A stretch of DNA of 64,000 bases from Acheta domesticus (Eukaryota > Arthropoda > Insecta > Orthoptera > Gryllidae), in NCBI GenBank assembly GCA_031308135.1, contig JAHLJT010009436.1, positions 222,499,977 to 222,563,976 on the forward strand. The letters are read 5' to 3'. Of the stretch, positions 31,733 to 43,600 are shown in pieces. A program made the position numbers and the translations under genes. Positions within the stretch are counted from its first letter, which is position 1; every line of letters begins with the position of its first letter. The notes below the pieces were generated by a model. It worked only from the letters and a program-made list of their open reading frames with translations. It searched no databases and had not been told where the DNA came from.

Positions 31733-33425
31733 CTGCGGCCGCGGAGCGTGCCTGCGCTCACACCATCAGCGCCGGGAAGCGTTGGAGGAGCTCCTTGGAC
31801 CGAGAGCAGCTCCAACAGCTCCTGGCCGCGGCCTCAGAGCCTCTGCCGTTGCCTGGAGCACGTCGCCGGCCCCGCGCGACCAACTTGTTGAGCAGCCGAT
31901 TGTTGTGTGGGTTGCTGGGGCGCTTTAGATGCGGATTTCGCGAAGGAATCAGTAGAAACCATTTAGTGTTTCGCCGGTAAAGAAAAAAATTACGATTTTT
32001 TTCATTCTTTTCTGTTTTAGTACATATTTTCAAATTGTTTAAACAATTTGTTGTTGTAATGATGTTAGAATGGAGTAATTAAATAGTAGTTAATACTTTA
32101 TTGTTAATTTTTTCTAGCTTTTGTTGCGTGGCTAGCTAGCTTCAGTCTGAAGCTAGCTGACCCTCGATTTTTTGGAAAATGTCTGGCGTAATTAATTTAA
32201 AATTATAATTTAAGAGTAATTAATTAGTACTAACTGATGGCATATAGATTATTGTGGTCCGTTATGGCTAGCCAGCTTCAGAGAGGTGATTTCGTGGTGG
32301 TGGAACCGGTTGGTAGTACGTTTCAGTCTCTGGTGTTCACGCTGTCGTCTTGAATTCGGTTGACTACCGATGAACACGCGGCTGTCCTCAGGTTGCTGGA
32401 GCACATGACAAGTGGATATGCTGGTAGTGGTGCTGACAGTTGACGCTAAGGTTCAACTGCCTATTATTGAATTCACTTGACTGACAGATTGAGTTTTAAT
32501 TCTCCCATTGACCGTTGGACCTGTACCGAGCGCTGGCGAGTCGATGTTTGAGTTAGCGATCACGAAGCTTTACTGAAGGTTCCGGATATTCTTTAGAGCA
32601 TAGGTTGGAAATTGAATGACTTTTATACAACTGTAGAATCTTATAATAGAATCGAAGCAATTTCAATAATTTATTCTGTTTATAATTCTATATAACGTAG
32701 CCCTCCTAGTTCATCCTGTAATCCATTTATAACTATCGTGTAGGGTTGAATGTCTGTATTGTATTAAAGCTCAAGGATAGTTGCAGAAGGGCTGCCGTGT
32801 GGTTTCGCCTTCACCTTCCGCAGCGCTGGCGCTGTTGCGCGTGGAATTTCCTCCCGCGCCTTCCTCGCGGGGAAGCGGCGTTCCGCCTCCGCCCCATCGC
32901 CGCTTTCCATCTTCTGCCGCGCGCGCGCCCCGCTCGCGTCCTTCAGGAACGCGACCGAACACTTTCCGACAATCGTTCAGTTTCTCAACGCCTCTTTGAC
33001 AATACTTTGCTGTTGTGCAAATTACCGAAGTATCCATGTTCACTGGTACCGGTTGGATTAAGTAATCGACATTGAAAGTCAAAAAAGGAAAAAAAAAATC
33101 GGAGTTAACCAGGTATATTTGAGTTTCTCCATGCAGACACATGATAGTTATGACTAGTTTAATCCTACGTGATCACCTGGAATGCATTTGAATTACCGGT
33201 CGAGAGAGCCTGCGATGTTTTCACTGAGAGGCAGATGCTTACTAGCACAAATCACAACTTTTTGGTTCTGACGCTCTTGTCTGACGTACGTTGCCAAGTG
33301 TTGATATCTGATTTATTAGTTATAATACTCTTTTTTTGTTATTTAAGGTCGCATCAACTTCTAGGTGATTAGCGACCACTATTGGCTTTTAACGTTCTGG
33401 TACAATGAGGATGAAACGATATGGT
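31733..33425. other. Upstream intron with one GC-rich block
   Basis: AT-rich except 32795-32970, a GC-rich block with open frames on both strands and no good splice pair. A perfect palindrome-like AGCTAGCTTCAG/CTGAAGCTAGCT occurs at 32134-32157. The block may be an unidentified exon or part of a repeat. Confidence 0.4.
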
Positions 33426-33429
33426 GATA

Positions 33430-33548
33430 ATAGGGGGTGAAAGGACGAACACATAAAACCATGCCCGAGGCGGGACTCGAATCTTCGACCCCACGGTCCA
33501 AGATCACTACGGCACTACCTGTTTTAGCGATCTCGGCCACGGGGACGA
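33430..33548 (-). mobile_element. tRNA-derived SINE head, second family
   Basis: Minus strand GTCCCCGTGGCCGAGATCGC (A-box-like TGGCCGAGAT) is followed 45 bp on by GGGGTCGAAGATTCGAGTCC, which contains a B-box-like GATTCGAGTCC and then CGCC. The length between boxes and the 5' position fit a tRNA-related SINE promoter. It is not a functional tRNA: the acceptor stem does not pair. Tail sequence continues toward 33380. Confidence 0.6.
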
Positions 33549-33549
33549 C

Positions 33550-34890
33550 TATAATATTCTTGTGAAGCAATTAGAAACGGTAGTATGATCAGACCATTCA
33601 ATGGACGTGAAGGAAAGGAACTGAATAGAATGTGATATGCCAGCCAGAGGAAAATATTCATTTTTTGCTTCCTCCTTTTTCTGAGAGAGAGAGAGAGGGG
33701 GTGAGGGAGGATATTCAAATAATTTGAACTGAATATTGAACGTTCTGGAGATACGCGCTTGCGTGCACCTCACAAAATGGAAAGTGAGCGACTCAGCGAG
33801 ACGGGGTCCTTTTAGAAGCGCTGAAAGGAAGAGAGAGGAAGGTGAATGGAAGTGGGAGGGGGAAGAGAATGTGAGAAGCGAAAGCGAGGAACGATGCACT
33901 GAGAGGAACGCGGACAATATGCGACGCCATCTTCTCTTCGCATTTCATTTCCTGGGCGTAAACGTCGAACATCCCGTTCTATACTGCCCAAGTACTAAAG
34001 TAATATACTCGATCTGCTTTCAACGACAGACGCTGTTTGCAAAAATGAACGAGATAAATTTGGAATCGTTTCTAAAATATATCATGGTAAAATGGTTGTC
34101 GATATTGTAGACGTTTGACTGACTTCATTAAAACTGACATTATTCGCCTGTAAACTTAAAAAAGCTCTTAAGATTTATAGGAATGTAACATGTATTATTT
34201 GTCTTTGATTCCCAAACACTAAATTTTTACCACATTCCACGTTCGACAACCAGTGTTTAGAAATGTAAATGTGTGTATGTTGGAAACATGACATTGTACG
34301 TCTGCACTAAGTACACTTATTTAATGATAACGTATCGACGCGTTTCACAGCTTACGATTTCATTGTCTCATGTATCTCCGGAATTGAGGCAAATACAAAC
34401 TAAGTTTAGAGACACAGTGTTCATTTATTGAGATACCCCTTTGTTAACTTTTGATATTACTCTTTCTCTCTTTGTATAGCACATATATGCTTCGCAAATT
34501 GCGCGAAATGGAATGTTATTACTTTCACAAGCAATTGACTTGTAGATTTTGCTTTATCGAACGTAACATTATGAAACACTTTCTGTAAGTAAATTGATTT
34601 TAAAAATACACTGAATCAATACCTGATGCAGAAATGTATTCATGAATATATGAATGAATATTTTCCGATTGTGTGAAATGCATTAAAGAATGGAGCAGTC
34701 TATCTCTCATCGTCCCTTTAGAAATCGACGTGTGACATTCAGCGCCGTGATTCAGCTGTGCGTTCCGAAACGAAAAGTTGAATGTCTAGATACAGAGTAA
34801 CGCAAGATATAGTGTAACGCCACCTTACAGACCGCCGCCCTTTAATATTCTCTCACCCGATAGCCCCGCCTGCCAGCAGCTATAGACGAG
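33550..34890. other. AT-rich stretch, nothing recognised
   Basis: Contains a (GA)n run at 33680-33700. No gene or repeat partner seen. Confidence 0.45.
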
Positions 34891-34929
34891 AAATGAGAGC
34901 AAGAGGAGACATTACGCAGGGATTCCGAG

Positions 34930-35430
34930 AATATTACCTGCTGAGTTTAGCCCAGAAAGAGCATTGCGGCTGTCCCTGCAGCAACTCTGACCGGGAGGTC
35001 TTAGGTTCGACGGGTGGCCAACTGTGGACAATTTTCGATATTTTTACATTCGTTTACCCGGATTGTTTTCAGCCGCTGCCTGGAGAAGAATCCTAACGAC
35101 CGGCTGCTCTGATCTGTAGTTTTGCGTGTTATTTTTTTTCTTTTGATACATACCAGGTTAACGCTGGAGCAGTATTCTAACAAAGAGGCCAAGGACTGCG
35201 CGCGATCTTTCTTTCCTCATCCTTGACCCTTCGTTTCTCCTTATAGACCCAGACACACACATGCGCTGCATTACCACAGACGGGGGACCACTTACGAGCG
35301 TAGTGCTTGTCCCGGAAGTGGAAAATCTCCCGCAAGCCAACGTGAAGGCCGGCGTAGGATCCCATCATCCACTGGGGAGGAACACCGCCACCTCCAGGCG
35401 TAAAACACGCTCTCTTCACTAACAAGTGTA
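34930..35430 (+). mobile_element. tRNA-derived SINE (copy 3)
   Basis: The head around 34950-35015 contains TCTGACCGGGAGGTCTTAGG then TTCGACGGGTGGCC, aligning with CACCGGGAGGTCCTAGGGTT of the copy at 28990. The body from 35092 carries CGACCGGCTGCTCTGATC, GGAGCAGTATTCTAACAAAG and GCGCGCGATCTTTCTTTCCT. A T-run and insertion at 35130-35145 separate it from other copies. Confidence 0.65.
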
Positions 35431-35644
35431 ATGACCATAGCAGCTTGAAGTTTCTGGAAACACCAATTGCTTCCTAATCCACCCGCATACTGCACAGTTC
35501 AGCGGGATTTAAAATGGATGAATCGGACGCGCAAAGCTATGCACTACTTCGTTGTATGTAGGGACTTCAAAAGTGGCAGTGATGCGCCACTCCACTGACG
35601 GGCGACACACCACGGACCACCCTTCGAGACGCGTCGTGATTAGA

Positions 35645-35800
35645 GGCCAGGCAAAGCAAGGGCCAGACTAGGCCAGGCCAAGGCAAGGCTAGGCAAGGCC
35701 AGGCAAGGCACGGCCGGGCAAGGCACGGCCAGGCACGGCAAGGCCAGGCCAGGCCAGGCCAGGCCAGGCCAGGCCAGGCCAGGCAAGGCAAGGCAAGGCC
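35645..35800. repeat. Pentanucleotide minisatellite (GGCCA/GGCAA)n
   Basis: About 155 bp of AGGCCAGGCAAGG-type units. All three frames stay open on the minus strand (Leu/Ala/Trp/Pro repeats), which is a property of the 5-bp unit. Confidence 0.95.
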
Positions 35801-35826
35801 AAGTGGGTGGCGCGGCGCAGGTCGGT
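35801..35826 (-). CDS. Possible exon start abutting a minisatellite
   Basis: The minus strand GTGTCCCGCAG acceptor is followed by ACCGACCTGCGCCGCGCCAC, giving TDLRRATHL, with G/C-ending codons as in the host exons. No GT donor follows; the sequence runs directly into the GGCCA minisatellite. The exon could have been truncated by repeat expansion, or this could be chance. It would lie upstream of exon H. Confidence 0.25.
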
Positions 35827-35829
35827 CTG

Positions 35830-36080
35830 CGGGACACGGGCGGGCGCGCAAATGTGTTGCAACGATGAGAAGAAATCGCCCCGCCCTCCCGCACCGCGCC
35901 CACGCGCCGCCGCGTACGCACATTCGCCGCACGCACCGCGCTCACGCACGTGCGCCCGGGCGGCGCGGGAAAGCGAAAGCGCAGGCGCCCCGCTCGCTTC
36001 TCACGCCACCGCCCGCCGCCCGCCCGCCCCACCCATCCATGGAAGTCTTCGCTCCCCTCTGGGGCGAGCGCCCTTGCCTC
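35830..36080. other. GC-rich block
   Basis: CGC-rich with open frames on both strands and no supported exon borders other than the acceptor at 35827. Possible CpG island. Confidence 0.35.
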
Positions 36081-36164
36081 TTAGCTTGGTAAAACCCTCG
36101 GGGTTGGTACTCGCTCCAGGCAACCACCTGACTTCGCGCAGAGCTCAGAAACTCGCTCTTCTCG

Positions 36165-36305
36165 GCCGACCCACCCACCCACTCATCCATCGACCTCCAC
36201 CCACCACCCACACATTCGGCCACCCACAAAGCCACTTACCCACACAGTCACTTGTCCACCCACCCACCCACCCACCCACAAACACCCTCTCGCCCACCTG
36301 TCCAC
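36165..36305. repeat. (CCCA)n-rich minisatellite
   Basis: Repeated CCACCCACCCA and CACCCACAAA units spanning about 140 bp. Pro/Thr/His-rich frame is incidental. Confidence 0.85.
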
Positions 36306-36309
36306 CCAT

Positions 36310-37773
36310 TTTTTACTCCGAGGTTGATTGCTTAGCGGCACACCTATAAATAAGTGAGTTCAAATACATTCATTCTCAATGTGGTATTGAAACCGACAAA
36401 GCTTAAAGAGCTGGTAGCGCTTCCACCATAACAACCTCGGTTTCTCAAGTCGTTCGTTTTATGTATTTTTAATACTTTGGTACTATAAAATACTTTCTAC
36501 AAAAAACATTTAAGTTGTCGAAGGCATTGTATATAATGTTCTGAAAAAATTGACGAAATGAGACAAACAATCCACTGGAGGAAATAAAAATGTGAATTAA
36601 ATTCATAAATAAATAAATAAATAAATAAACGAAGATTTATGATTTAAGTCTCTTTTGTATTTCCAATATTTATTTCGAATATTCGTTGCTAGCATCAACC
36701 ACCATTATCATATCCTTTTCAATCATCTTCACTCTTGTCACATTTTCGCCAACTTTTCTTCCCGTGTAGTACATACGAGTACAGTCACCATACAAAGTTA
36801 CAAAGCTATAGCTGTAGCTTTGTAATTTTGTAGCTACAAGTGTCCTCTGTTGTCGCCTTCTCTTTGCTCTCTCCTTTTCCGCCAAAGTTCTATTTCACTT
36901 TCTGTCTCTTTCCTTCTCTCGCCGCCTTGAATTCTGCCTCTGCAATGGTCTCCTCAGCATTGCCGGTTGTCACCTTCCCTTTCCCTCTTGCTTCCCTTCC
37001 CACCAGCACCACATCCACTTTCCCAGGCACCGCCTGGCTCCGGCTGCCTTCCCTTCTGCCTCGCGCTTCCTCCCCCACCCCCCACCCCTCCTTTGCATCC
37101 GCAATGGCGCTCGTTAGCTGTCATTCAGAGCTTCTGGGCTTCTGATGAGGCTTCTGTAATCCGCGCACTCCAAGGCGCTGTCGCCCTTAGAGAGCCGTTT
37201 CTCTGTACTCCACATTGGATGTGTTATGAATTAAGTACGGTTATCATCGTCATGACTACTTGTGTCGCATTCATAATGGGAAAATGGAACACGACTCTTT
37301 GTTCCTAGACGTGGTGGAATGAACTCGACAAGCCTTCTAATTTTCAATGTGACCTTCCTCAGAGGATCGGCTTATCGCGTGTGTGTGGGTACTCTCAACA
37401 GATCCTCCGCGAAAGGTTTTTTTCGCGATTGGTTTCAAGTTTCTGTTGACATCAGTATCAAATTCGTTTGCTTATTCTCACGTCTGAAAGTAAAGCGAGG
37501 GTATAAAAATGTGAGTGCAAATCAGATCAAATGGGGAAAGTGAGAAAACGAGACCTTAGAGACTCGGATAGGTATCGTTTAACTAGTGTTCGTTCGAGTC
37601 TAGAAAAGCAAAACCTGTTATTTGTTTTGCACAGTTCACGTTCCTGGAACTTTCCACTTCTCTTAAAGAAGCCACCTGATTTTTTATAGCCCAGTACTTG
37701 TACTGAAAGAAACAAAGTCAAGGAAGTACTTCTATCTTCTGTGTAGAATATTTTTCAGTTATCTAACCAAGAC
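36310..37773. other. AT-rich stretch, nothing recognised
   Basis: Includes (AAAT)n at 36607-36630 and a pyrimidine-rich block at 36840-37110 with long but compositionally biased frames on both strands. I do not support a gene. Confidence 0.4.
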
Positions 37774-38133
37774 TTAACCCTTCAGTGGGCGCGTGGAGTA
37801 CCGGTGTACTCCACATAATTTTAAACCTTCATTTCTTTTCTATAAGCTAATGCTTGGAGCTGTCGTTCCCGGTAGCTGACTTTGTAACTGTAAGGAACCG
37901 CATGGCGGAAATGGATGTCATCAAAACCGCTTATCTCTCTCACGATAACAGATTTGTTTTGAATGGAGCACCGTCGTACTCCACGCGCCCACTGACGTCC
38001 CTCAGGTGCCTCTTGTGTCAGTCGTGTCTTTCGCTCCTTCGGTGTTTATCTGAGAATGTAATCTGTGTTATACTTCTGTGACTAGCTATCTGAAACTAGT
38101 GTGGTGTTTCTTTTAAAATATAAATTCTGCTAA

Positions 38134-38895
38134 ACAAAGAAAATTACGAGAAAAGACTTCGGACGCGGATGTCATTCGCACTGGTTTTCAGAAATAGATG
38201 AAACAGATTTTGATGAAGAAGACAGTGATGATGATGATGAAGTTACAGAAGATCTTGAAATTAGTGATCACAATTCTCAGACTGAACAAAGCGAGTCAGA
38301 AGAAGATGAAAATGAAACAGAGACTCCTTTACTTATGACTTATTTCGTCGCAAAAGACAAAAATACAACTTGGAATAAGGTGAAACCACGCGTAAATGTT
38401 CGTTCGAGATCTCACAATATAACTTTGTATTTACCAGGACCAACGAAAAGTGCCAATGGGCTAGTTGATGCCACTGACTATGTACGTCTCTTTATAAATA
38501 ATGATGTCATAAGTTTGATTACCATAAATACTAACATTTATATTGAGAAGATAAGATCACGTTTTAGTCGTTGTAGAGGTGCAAGACCGACAGATGATAC
38601 GGAGATTAGAGCTTTTATTGGAATACTTTTTCTTATTGGATCACATGGAAGTTCAAGAAAAATTGCAGCAAAATATGGGAAAAATTTCAGAGGCTCAGGT
38701 ATAGAAGCATGTTTTTTTTTGTCAATGAGCCTGAATAAATTTAGACTTCTATTGAGAATTCTAAGATTTGATGATGTAAGGGATAGAAGTATCAGAAACT
38801 TCGTTCGACAAGTTAGCGGCCGAAAGAGAGTTTATTTGACGAAATGGTTGCAAATTTATCAATTATCAACCGAGCGGGCCATTTTGTGTCAGTAA
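38134..38895 (+). pseudogene. piggyBac transposase, N-terminal half (broken)
   Basis: The open frame begins after TAA at 38131, has an acidic segment (DEEDSDDDDEVTEDLEI), then LMTYFVAKDKNTTWNKVKPR, RPTDDTEIRAFIGILFLIGS, ACFFLSMSLNKFRLLLRILR and FDDVRDRSIRNFVRQ, closing at 38893-38895. These match the order of the PGBD/DDE_Tnp_1_7 family: acidic start, EIRAFIG...L block, then MS.NRFR.LLR.LRFDD. The DDD catalytic core that should follow is missing. No ATG lies before 38335 in this frame. The first 30 residues read better in a neighbouring frame (AKQRKLREKTSDADVIRTG), so a frameshift near 38190 is likely. Cannot be an active transposase. Confidence 0.85.
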
Positions 38896-38981
38896 TTCAG
38901 TAATAAGTCCGTAGATTTGAAACTATTGTTAGGAGGAGAGGTAAGCAAACAGTCATGAGGTAAGAAAACTTCCAAGCGGCC

Positions 38982-39105
38982 ATGGCCGCTGTAATGTCTG
39001 CGGCAGAAGTCGCAGTAAGTCTACTGGCAGATGTGTGAGAAAAGCAAAAAATGGATGTGCAAAGACCATTTGAAAGCTATGTGTATATATTGTTATGAAA
39101 CATTT
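38982..39105 (+). pseudogene. piggyBac transposase, C-terminal Cys-rich end
   Basis: GHGRCNVCGRSRSKSTGR is followed, after a one-base shift, by CEKSKKWMCKDHLKAM and CIYCYE. The spacing C-x2-C ... C ... C-x2-H ... C-x2-C corresponds to the zinc-binding C-terminus of piggyBac-family transposases. Together with the N-terminal half this shows that the middle (roughly 300 codons) was deleted. Confidence 0.7.
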
Positions 39106-39631
39106 TCACATTTGAGCCATTTGTAAAATTTCCAAAGTGATTTGTGACAATAAACATATTTTTTCTGGATTATTCAAAATTTCTTTTATAACTGAATTGC
39201 CTCGTTCATTTCAGTTTATTAATGTTAGAATGAAAAGAATAATAGTAATATGTTATAAAAATAACAATTTAAGTGTCAAAATTCGGAGGGTTTGTTAACA
39301 AAACAGCTCCTAATGCTGGAGTACGGGTGTACGCCACGCGCCCACTGGCGGGATGGAAAGTCACGCGCCCACTGAAGGGTTAAGGGAGCTGGAGCTGGCT
39401 TTTAGTAGGCACAGGAAAGTTCAATTTTTTAAATTCAAAATGTCAATTTTTATCTTAGTGTTTTTCAAATGATTTGTACAGAAATATTTTCATATTGATC
39501 TCATACTTTATATTAGTTTCTAAAATTTATTAATGGCGTAAATGTAAGTCCATATTACGGCAGTCCCTATTCAATAATAAAGTCTTCATATAAAACTGAT
39601 GAAAACCGATTCGTTGACTATTAGAAAACGA

Positions 39632-40050
39632 CTAGTAGTCCGCAGAAGCAAAAATGCTGCTGAAGAAAACCACACAAATTAGTTTTGCCAAAAAGTATTA
39701 TGCACACTGTTTGAGAATAACAAATAAAATATCACGTGTAATATTGCAGTACATTAAATATTTAAGAAAAACAGTCATTGAAATGACTGCAATAATACAA
39801 TACAATACATTTATTTACATGGGCCTTTTACTTGTGATACTTGCTGTCTTATGACGTTAGATGTGTCGTAAAAAGTGACTCACTGAGTGTGAGAATTACA
39901 ATAAAATATTTGCATTTCCAAATCGAAATTGTTTCATTGCTTTTGTAATTTTCTCGAATTCCTGGCTATCTAACGAAACTATAGACTCTTCTCAAAAGAT
40001 TGGAGGCTGTTTTCTTTCAATTTCTGCGCGCATTGTAAAATAGTGTGTAG
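39632..40050. repeat. Dispersed repeat S, copy 1
   Basis: AAAAATGCTGCTGAAGA, TATGCACACTG, ATCTAACGAAA, and GTTTTCTTTCAATTT recur in order at 46955-47515, with insertions in the second copy. No protein. The second copy adjoins an hAT transposase remnant, so this may be a nonautonomous relative of that element. Confidence 0.7.
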
Positions 40051-40149
40051 ATTCTTATCTTGACTTAATAATACAGTAATGAAGAATCAACGTGACGATC
40101 CTTACGGTATGTAACGAGAAGTGGTGACGTGGAGCGACGAGTATATTAA

Positions 40150-40309
40150 GGACGCGATGCGGTAGAAGCGGTGTCGTCGAGCAAGGAGTACTCGGCATTG
40201 TCACGGCTTGCTCTGGCGGCGGCAGTGGCAATGTTGGTGGTGGGGGCGGTGGAGAGAGCGGCGGCAGCGTGGAACTCGGCGACCGACTTGCGCAGCGGGG
40301 CCGCGCCAC
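40150..40309 (-). CDS. Possible coding exon or C-terminus (unconfirmed)
   Basis: One minus frame reads LRKSVAEFHAAAALSTAPTT then NIATAAARASRDNAEYSLLD and DTASTASRP before TAA, with largely G/C-ending codons. The composition (Ala/Ser/Thr, acidic end) is protein-like, but the plus strand also gives a hydrophobic open frame (RLALAAAVAMLVVGAVERAA). The 5' side runs into a G/C minisatellite and no donor consistent with exon H was found. It may be an exon of the same gene, the end of another, or non-coding. Confidence 0.3.
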
Positions 40310-40317
40310 GCCCGTCC

Positions 40318-40690
40318 GCCCTCGCGCCCCGCCCCCGTCACGCCCGTCCGCCCCCCGCCCCCCCTCTCGCCCCGCCCCCGCCCCCCTCTCGCTCCGCCCG
40401 CGCCCCCCTCTCGCCCCGCCCTCGCCCCTCCTCTCGCCCCGCCCCCCTCTCGCCCCGCCCCGCCTCTCGCTCGCACCGCCCCACCCCCCTCTCTCTCCGC
40501 CCCCGTCACGCCCGTCCGCCCCCGCCCCCTCTCGCCCCGCCCCCCCCTCTCGCCCCGCCCCCGCCCCCCTCTCGCTCCGCCCGCGCCCCCCTCTCGCCCC
40601 GCCCTCGCCCCCTCTCGCCCCGCCCTCGCCCCCTCTCGCTCTGCCCTCGCCCCCCTCTCGCCCCGCCCCCGTCTTCCCCCCCCCCTTTAC
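40318..40690. repeat. C/G-skewed minisatellite (CCCCCTCTCGCCCCGCC)n
   Basis: About 370 bp of degenerate units made of CGCCCC and CTCTCGC blocks. The minus strand carries dense G3-G6 runs. Pro/Arg-rich frames of 100-190 codons here are open only because of composition. Confidence 0.9.
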
Positions 40691-40699
40691 CTCACCGAA

Positions 40700-43600
40700 C
40701 GGTGGCGCCTGGACTCCGCTGGCGTAGTTTATGCTCTCTCAAGACAATGCCCCACGCCATCTAAAGGATTGAAACATGACTGAACATCAAATTACATCGA
40801 TCCTGGCTAAAAGCTTTTTTCATTTGTTTTCTATTTACAAAATGGGGTGCAGACAGTAATTCTACCCTGAAACATAATTGGGATTGACAATAAATGAGTT
40901 TAACTAGCCATTCGTTATTAATTATGTCTTCGACTCGCAAAACGGCATGTTCAGGACAGGTTTGCAGTAAATACGCTGGAAAATTTGTAGACAAATGAAT
41001 AATAAGACTATCGATGGAATATTAAACGAACTCAGAATCTTTGGATTTTGGCTAATGAATAGAATGGTATTACCTAAATAAAGTGACACGTTGCTCGTCT
41101 ATGTTCTCATTTGTTATTTATACTTGACAGTTGAATAGGTACGTATAGATTTCTTTCGTGTCAGTTTATTTATAGTGTGCTTGTTAAGTGTACCTAAGAG
41201 TTGGTTTTGAAATCTCGCCTTTACATCAAGTGACAACAAATTTGCTTCGCATTTTCATCGCTCTTTGTGAACTTCAGACGTGACGTGCCCATTATCGTTC
41301 TCCGGGAGTACACCAAAATCCAAATTTTCCTTCTCTAATCTGTCTCAAGCATCGAAAACAGTTCTCGTAAAAACGTAATGAATTCGCATTAAAGGGCTGT
41401 AAAGTGTTCGAGAAAGTTATTTCCTTTCCATTAGTTCTCAACGACGTGTTCAATCTTCTTTTGTATCTTTTAAACTTCAATATTTTATTAACACTGCAGA
41501 GACGATATTCTCGTCTGACGTCATCGCCATAAACGAAAAGTCAATAAAATAGTTAAGAATCTCCACTTTATCTTCCTGGAGATGAACTTTTAATGAAGGC
41601 ACTCAAGAGAAAATCGTATTATCTTTTGAGATGAAGAAGTACCGTCTTCAAATTGTTCAGTTCCCCGGCTACCATATTGCTCTTTTACCTCATGTCCTTA
41701 CCCTCGCTGTTTCACACTAACTACTTTGGTCCTTGTGTACTTTCTCCCATCCTCTTCTGTAATATATCACTCTCATTCTTCTCTGACGAAGTAACTGCTT
41801 GCAAATTACGCTCAAGTACTTCGACGTTGCAAGCAAAATTGAAGGAATATAAAAAATATTCCTGTACAAAAAGTATTGCTATAAATAAATTTTTATCACT
41901 TATTACATGTACATTTTAACTGTACAAAATTTGCATTGGTCAGAATATGTCAGCACAGTTTCAATATTTTTCAAAAATGGCTCCAAATCTTTTCTCTAAA
42001 TTTCTTGGACAAAAGAGTGAAATACTCTTATAGAGATGACATAGATCGTATTTTCACTATTAACTCTGAACTTTCGAAAACTGCAAAAGATTTAGATTTC
42101 CAATCCAATTTGTTATCCACAATTAGTTTTTCTTAAATAAATGTCATGAACATTTTATTAAAGAATTTGTAGTTTTCACGAAATTTTGAGTGAAATGTAG
42201 GTAATTTTAAGACAAGAGTTTCTCAAAAACTGCTCCAAATTCTTTCTATAACTTTTTGTATCGGTATTCTTAAATGCACTAAATAATATGACATGAACGC
42301 CAGTTTGAGTATTCTTTTGATTTTTCCAAAAATTACACAAATTAATTTTTTATACACATCTCGTGACCTTAATATTTACATTATGGACGTTTTTATACAT
42401 TACTGGATTTCTGAGAACAATTGCTTCAAATAATTCCTTCTAGAGTTTCTGGAAAACTCAAAAGTATTCTTTGAAAAGGCCTTCGAATTGTGTATTTTTA
42501 GAAATGCTTAAATGGCATTTTCTCAAAAACACAGCTTCAAATTTGTGCGAGGGAGGTTTATATACCTATTATGGACACTAAACATAAAATAATCTAAGTA
42601 ATGTTGGAATACAGTCTTTTAATGAAGTTGGTTTTAATTAATTTACATGAATTGCTTATGTTTTTTGAAATATTAGAGAAGTGAATTTTGAAAATTACCT
42701 AACCGTTATTCGATAGACTACAACCTCCACTTTCGTGGTTACCAGCCGCCACTGATCTGGTTTATTCACAAAGAGTACTGATGTATGAAATAATGTCAAT
42801 GATTCGCTGTTTCCTTATTGGGTTATGGCCATTGAGAAACCGGGTTACAGTGATGTTTATGAAACCTTAATCGGAGTGCCCACGTTATCTTTCCCTTTCT
42901 TCTTTTCTGAAGCACAATAACTTGTCATTTTTTGTTTCACTTTCTTTCTCTCATAACGTTGGACTTGAATGGTTTTTAATTAACTGCAGTGGCATTCTCA
43001 CATGTTGCAATAAGGTGAATGATATTTTCTCGATATTGTTGCACCGGAAGAGGAGTTCAGAACAAATCGACTGAGGCCAGAATGTGTCGTGAATATTGAT
43101 GTACACAATGAAAGTAATTTATTTGCAATGTGCTGAGTGACAGTTTTGTATCAATTGAATTACGTGTTGTTTTTCGCTGTTTGGTTTGTTTCACAACCAC
43201 CTTGGCAGTGAGTCAAGCAGGAGTGAACGGCTCTAGGTGAAAGTAATTTCCTCTGATTTTCTGTTCTAAATAAGTCTGAACATTGTAATTATATCACATA
43301 TGATCTGTAAAATGAATTTATTATTATTCTTAATGAGACATCAAGGAAATTTGTTTCCTTTGCATTTGATTATTTGTCATAGACAAACATTATTCTTCCA
43401 GATAAATTAGTATACGGTTGAACTATTGTATCGTGCGGTTGAACGTGTGTCTTGAAGTTCAGTTCTAGTAAAAAATATGATGCTTTTTACAGCACATCTG
43501 AAACATTTTCACGAATTATTATGTAATGTGGTTGTGGTGGTGTAAGGTGGTAATGTTCTAGTAATGTGGTTTCTACTCGACTCGTTTCCGATCATATCGT

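Larger units (their letters stand above)
37778..39379 (+). mobile_element. piggyBac element, internal-deletion derivative (1602 bp)
   Basis: TTAA at 37774-37777 and 39380-39383 flank perfect ends CCCTTCAGTGGGCGCGTG and CACGCGCCCACTGAAGGG. Subterminal blocks GGAGTACCGGTGTACTCCAC (left), CGTACTCCACGCGCCCACTG (37974) and GTACGCCACGCGCCCACTGG (right) repeat the end motif. Inside is a broken transposase. piggyBac transposases cut and paste exactly at TTAA, and the intact duplication and ends indicate a recent or well-preserved insertion. Confidence 0.92.

Noticed and set aside
32771..33142. GC-rich block with frames on both strands as an upstream exon
   Set aside because: No AG/GT pair gives a frame in phase with exon H and the sequence is not convincing.
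36840..37308. Ser/Pro-rich plus frames and a Lys/Arg/Glu-rich minus frame
   Set aside because: Strong pyrimidine/purine bias explains them; no motif recognised.
40171..40783. Pro/Arg-rich frames of 150-197 codons on the plus strand
   Set aside because: Generated by the C/G-rich minisatellite; all three plus frames are open at once.
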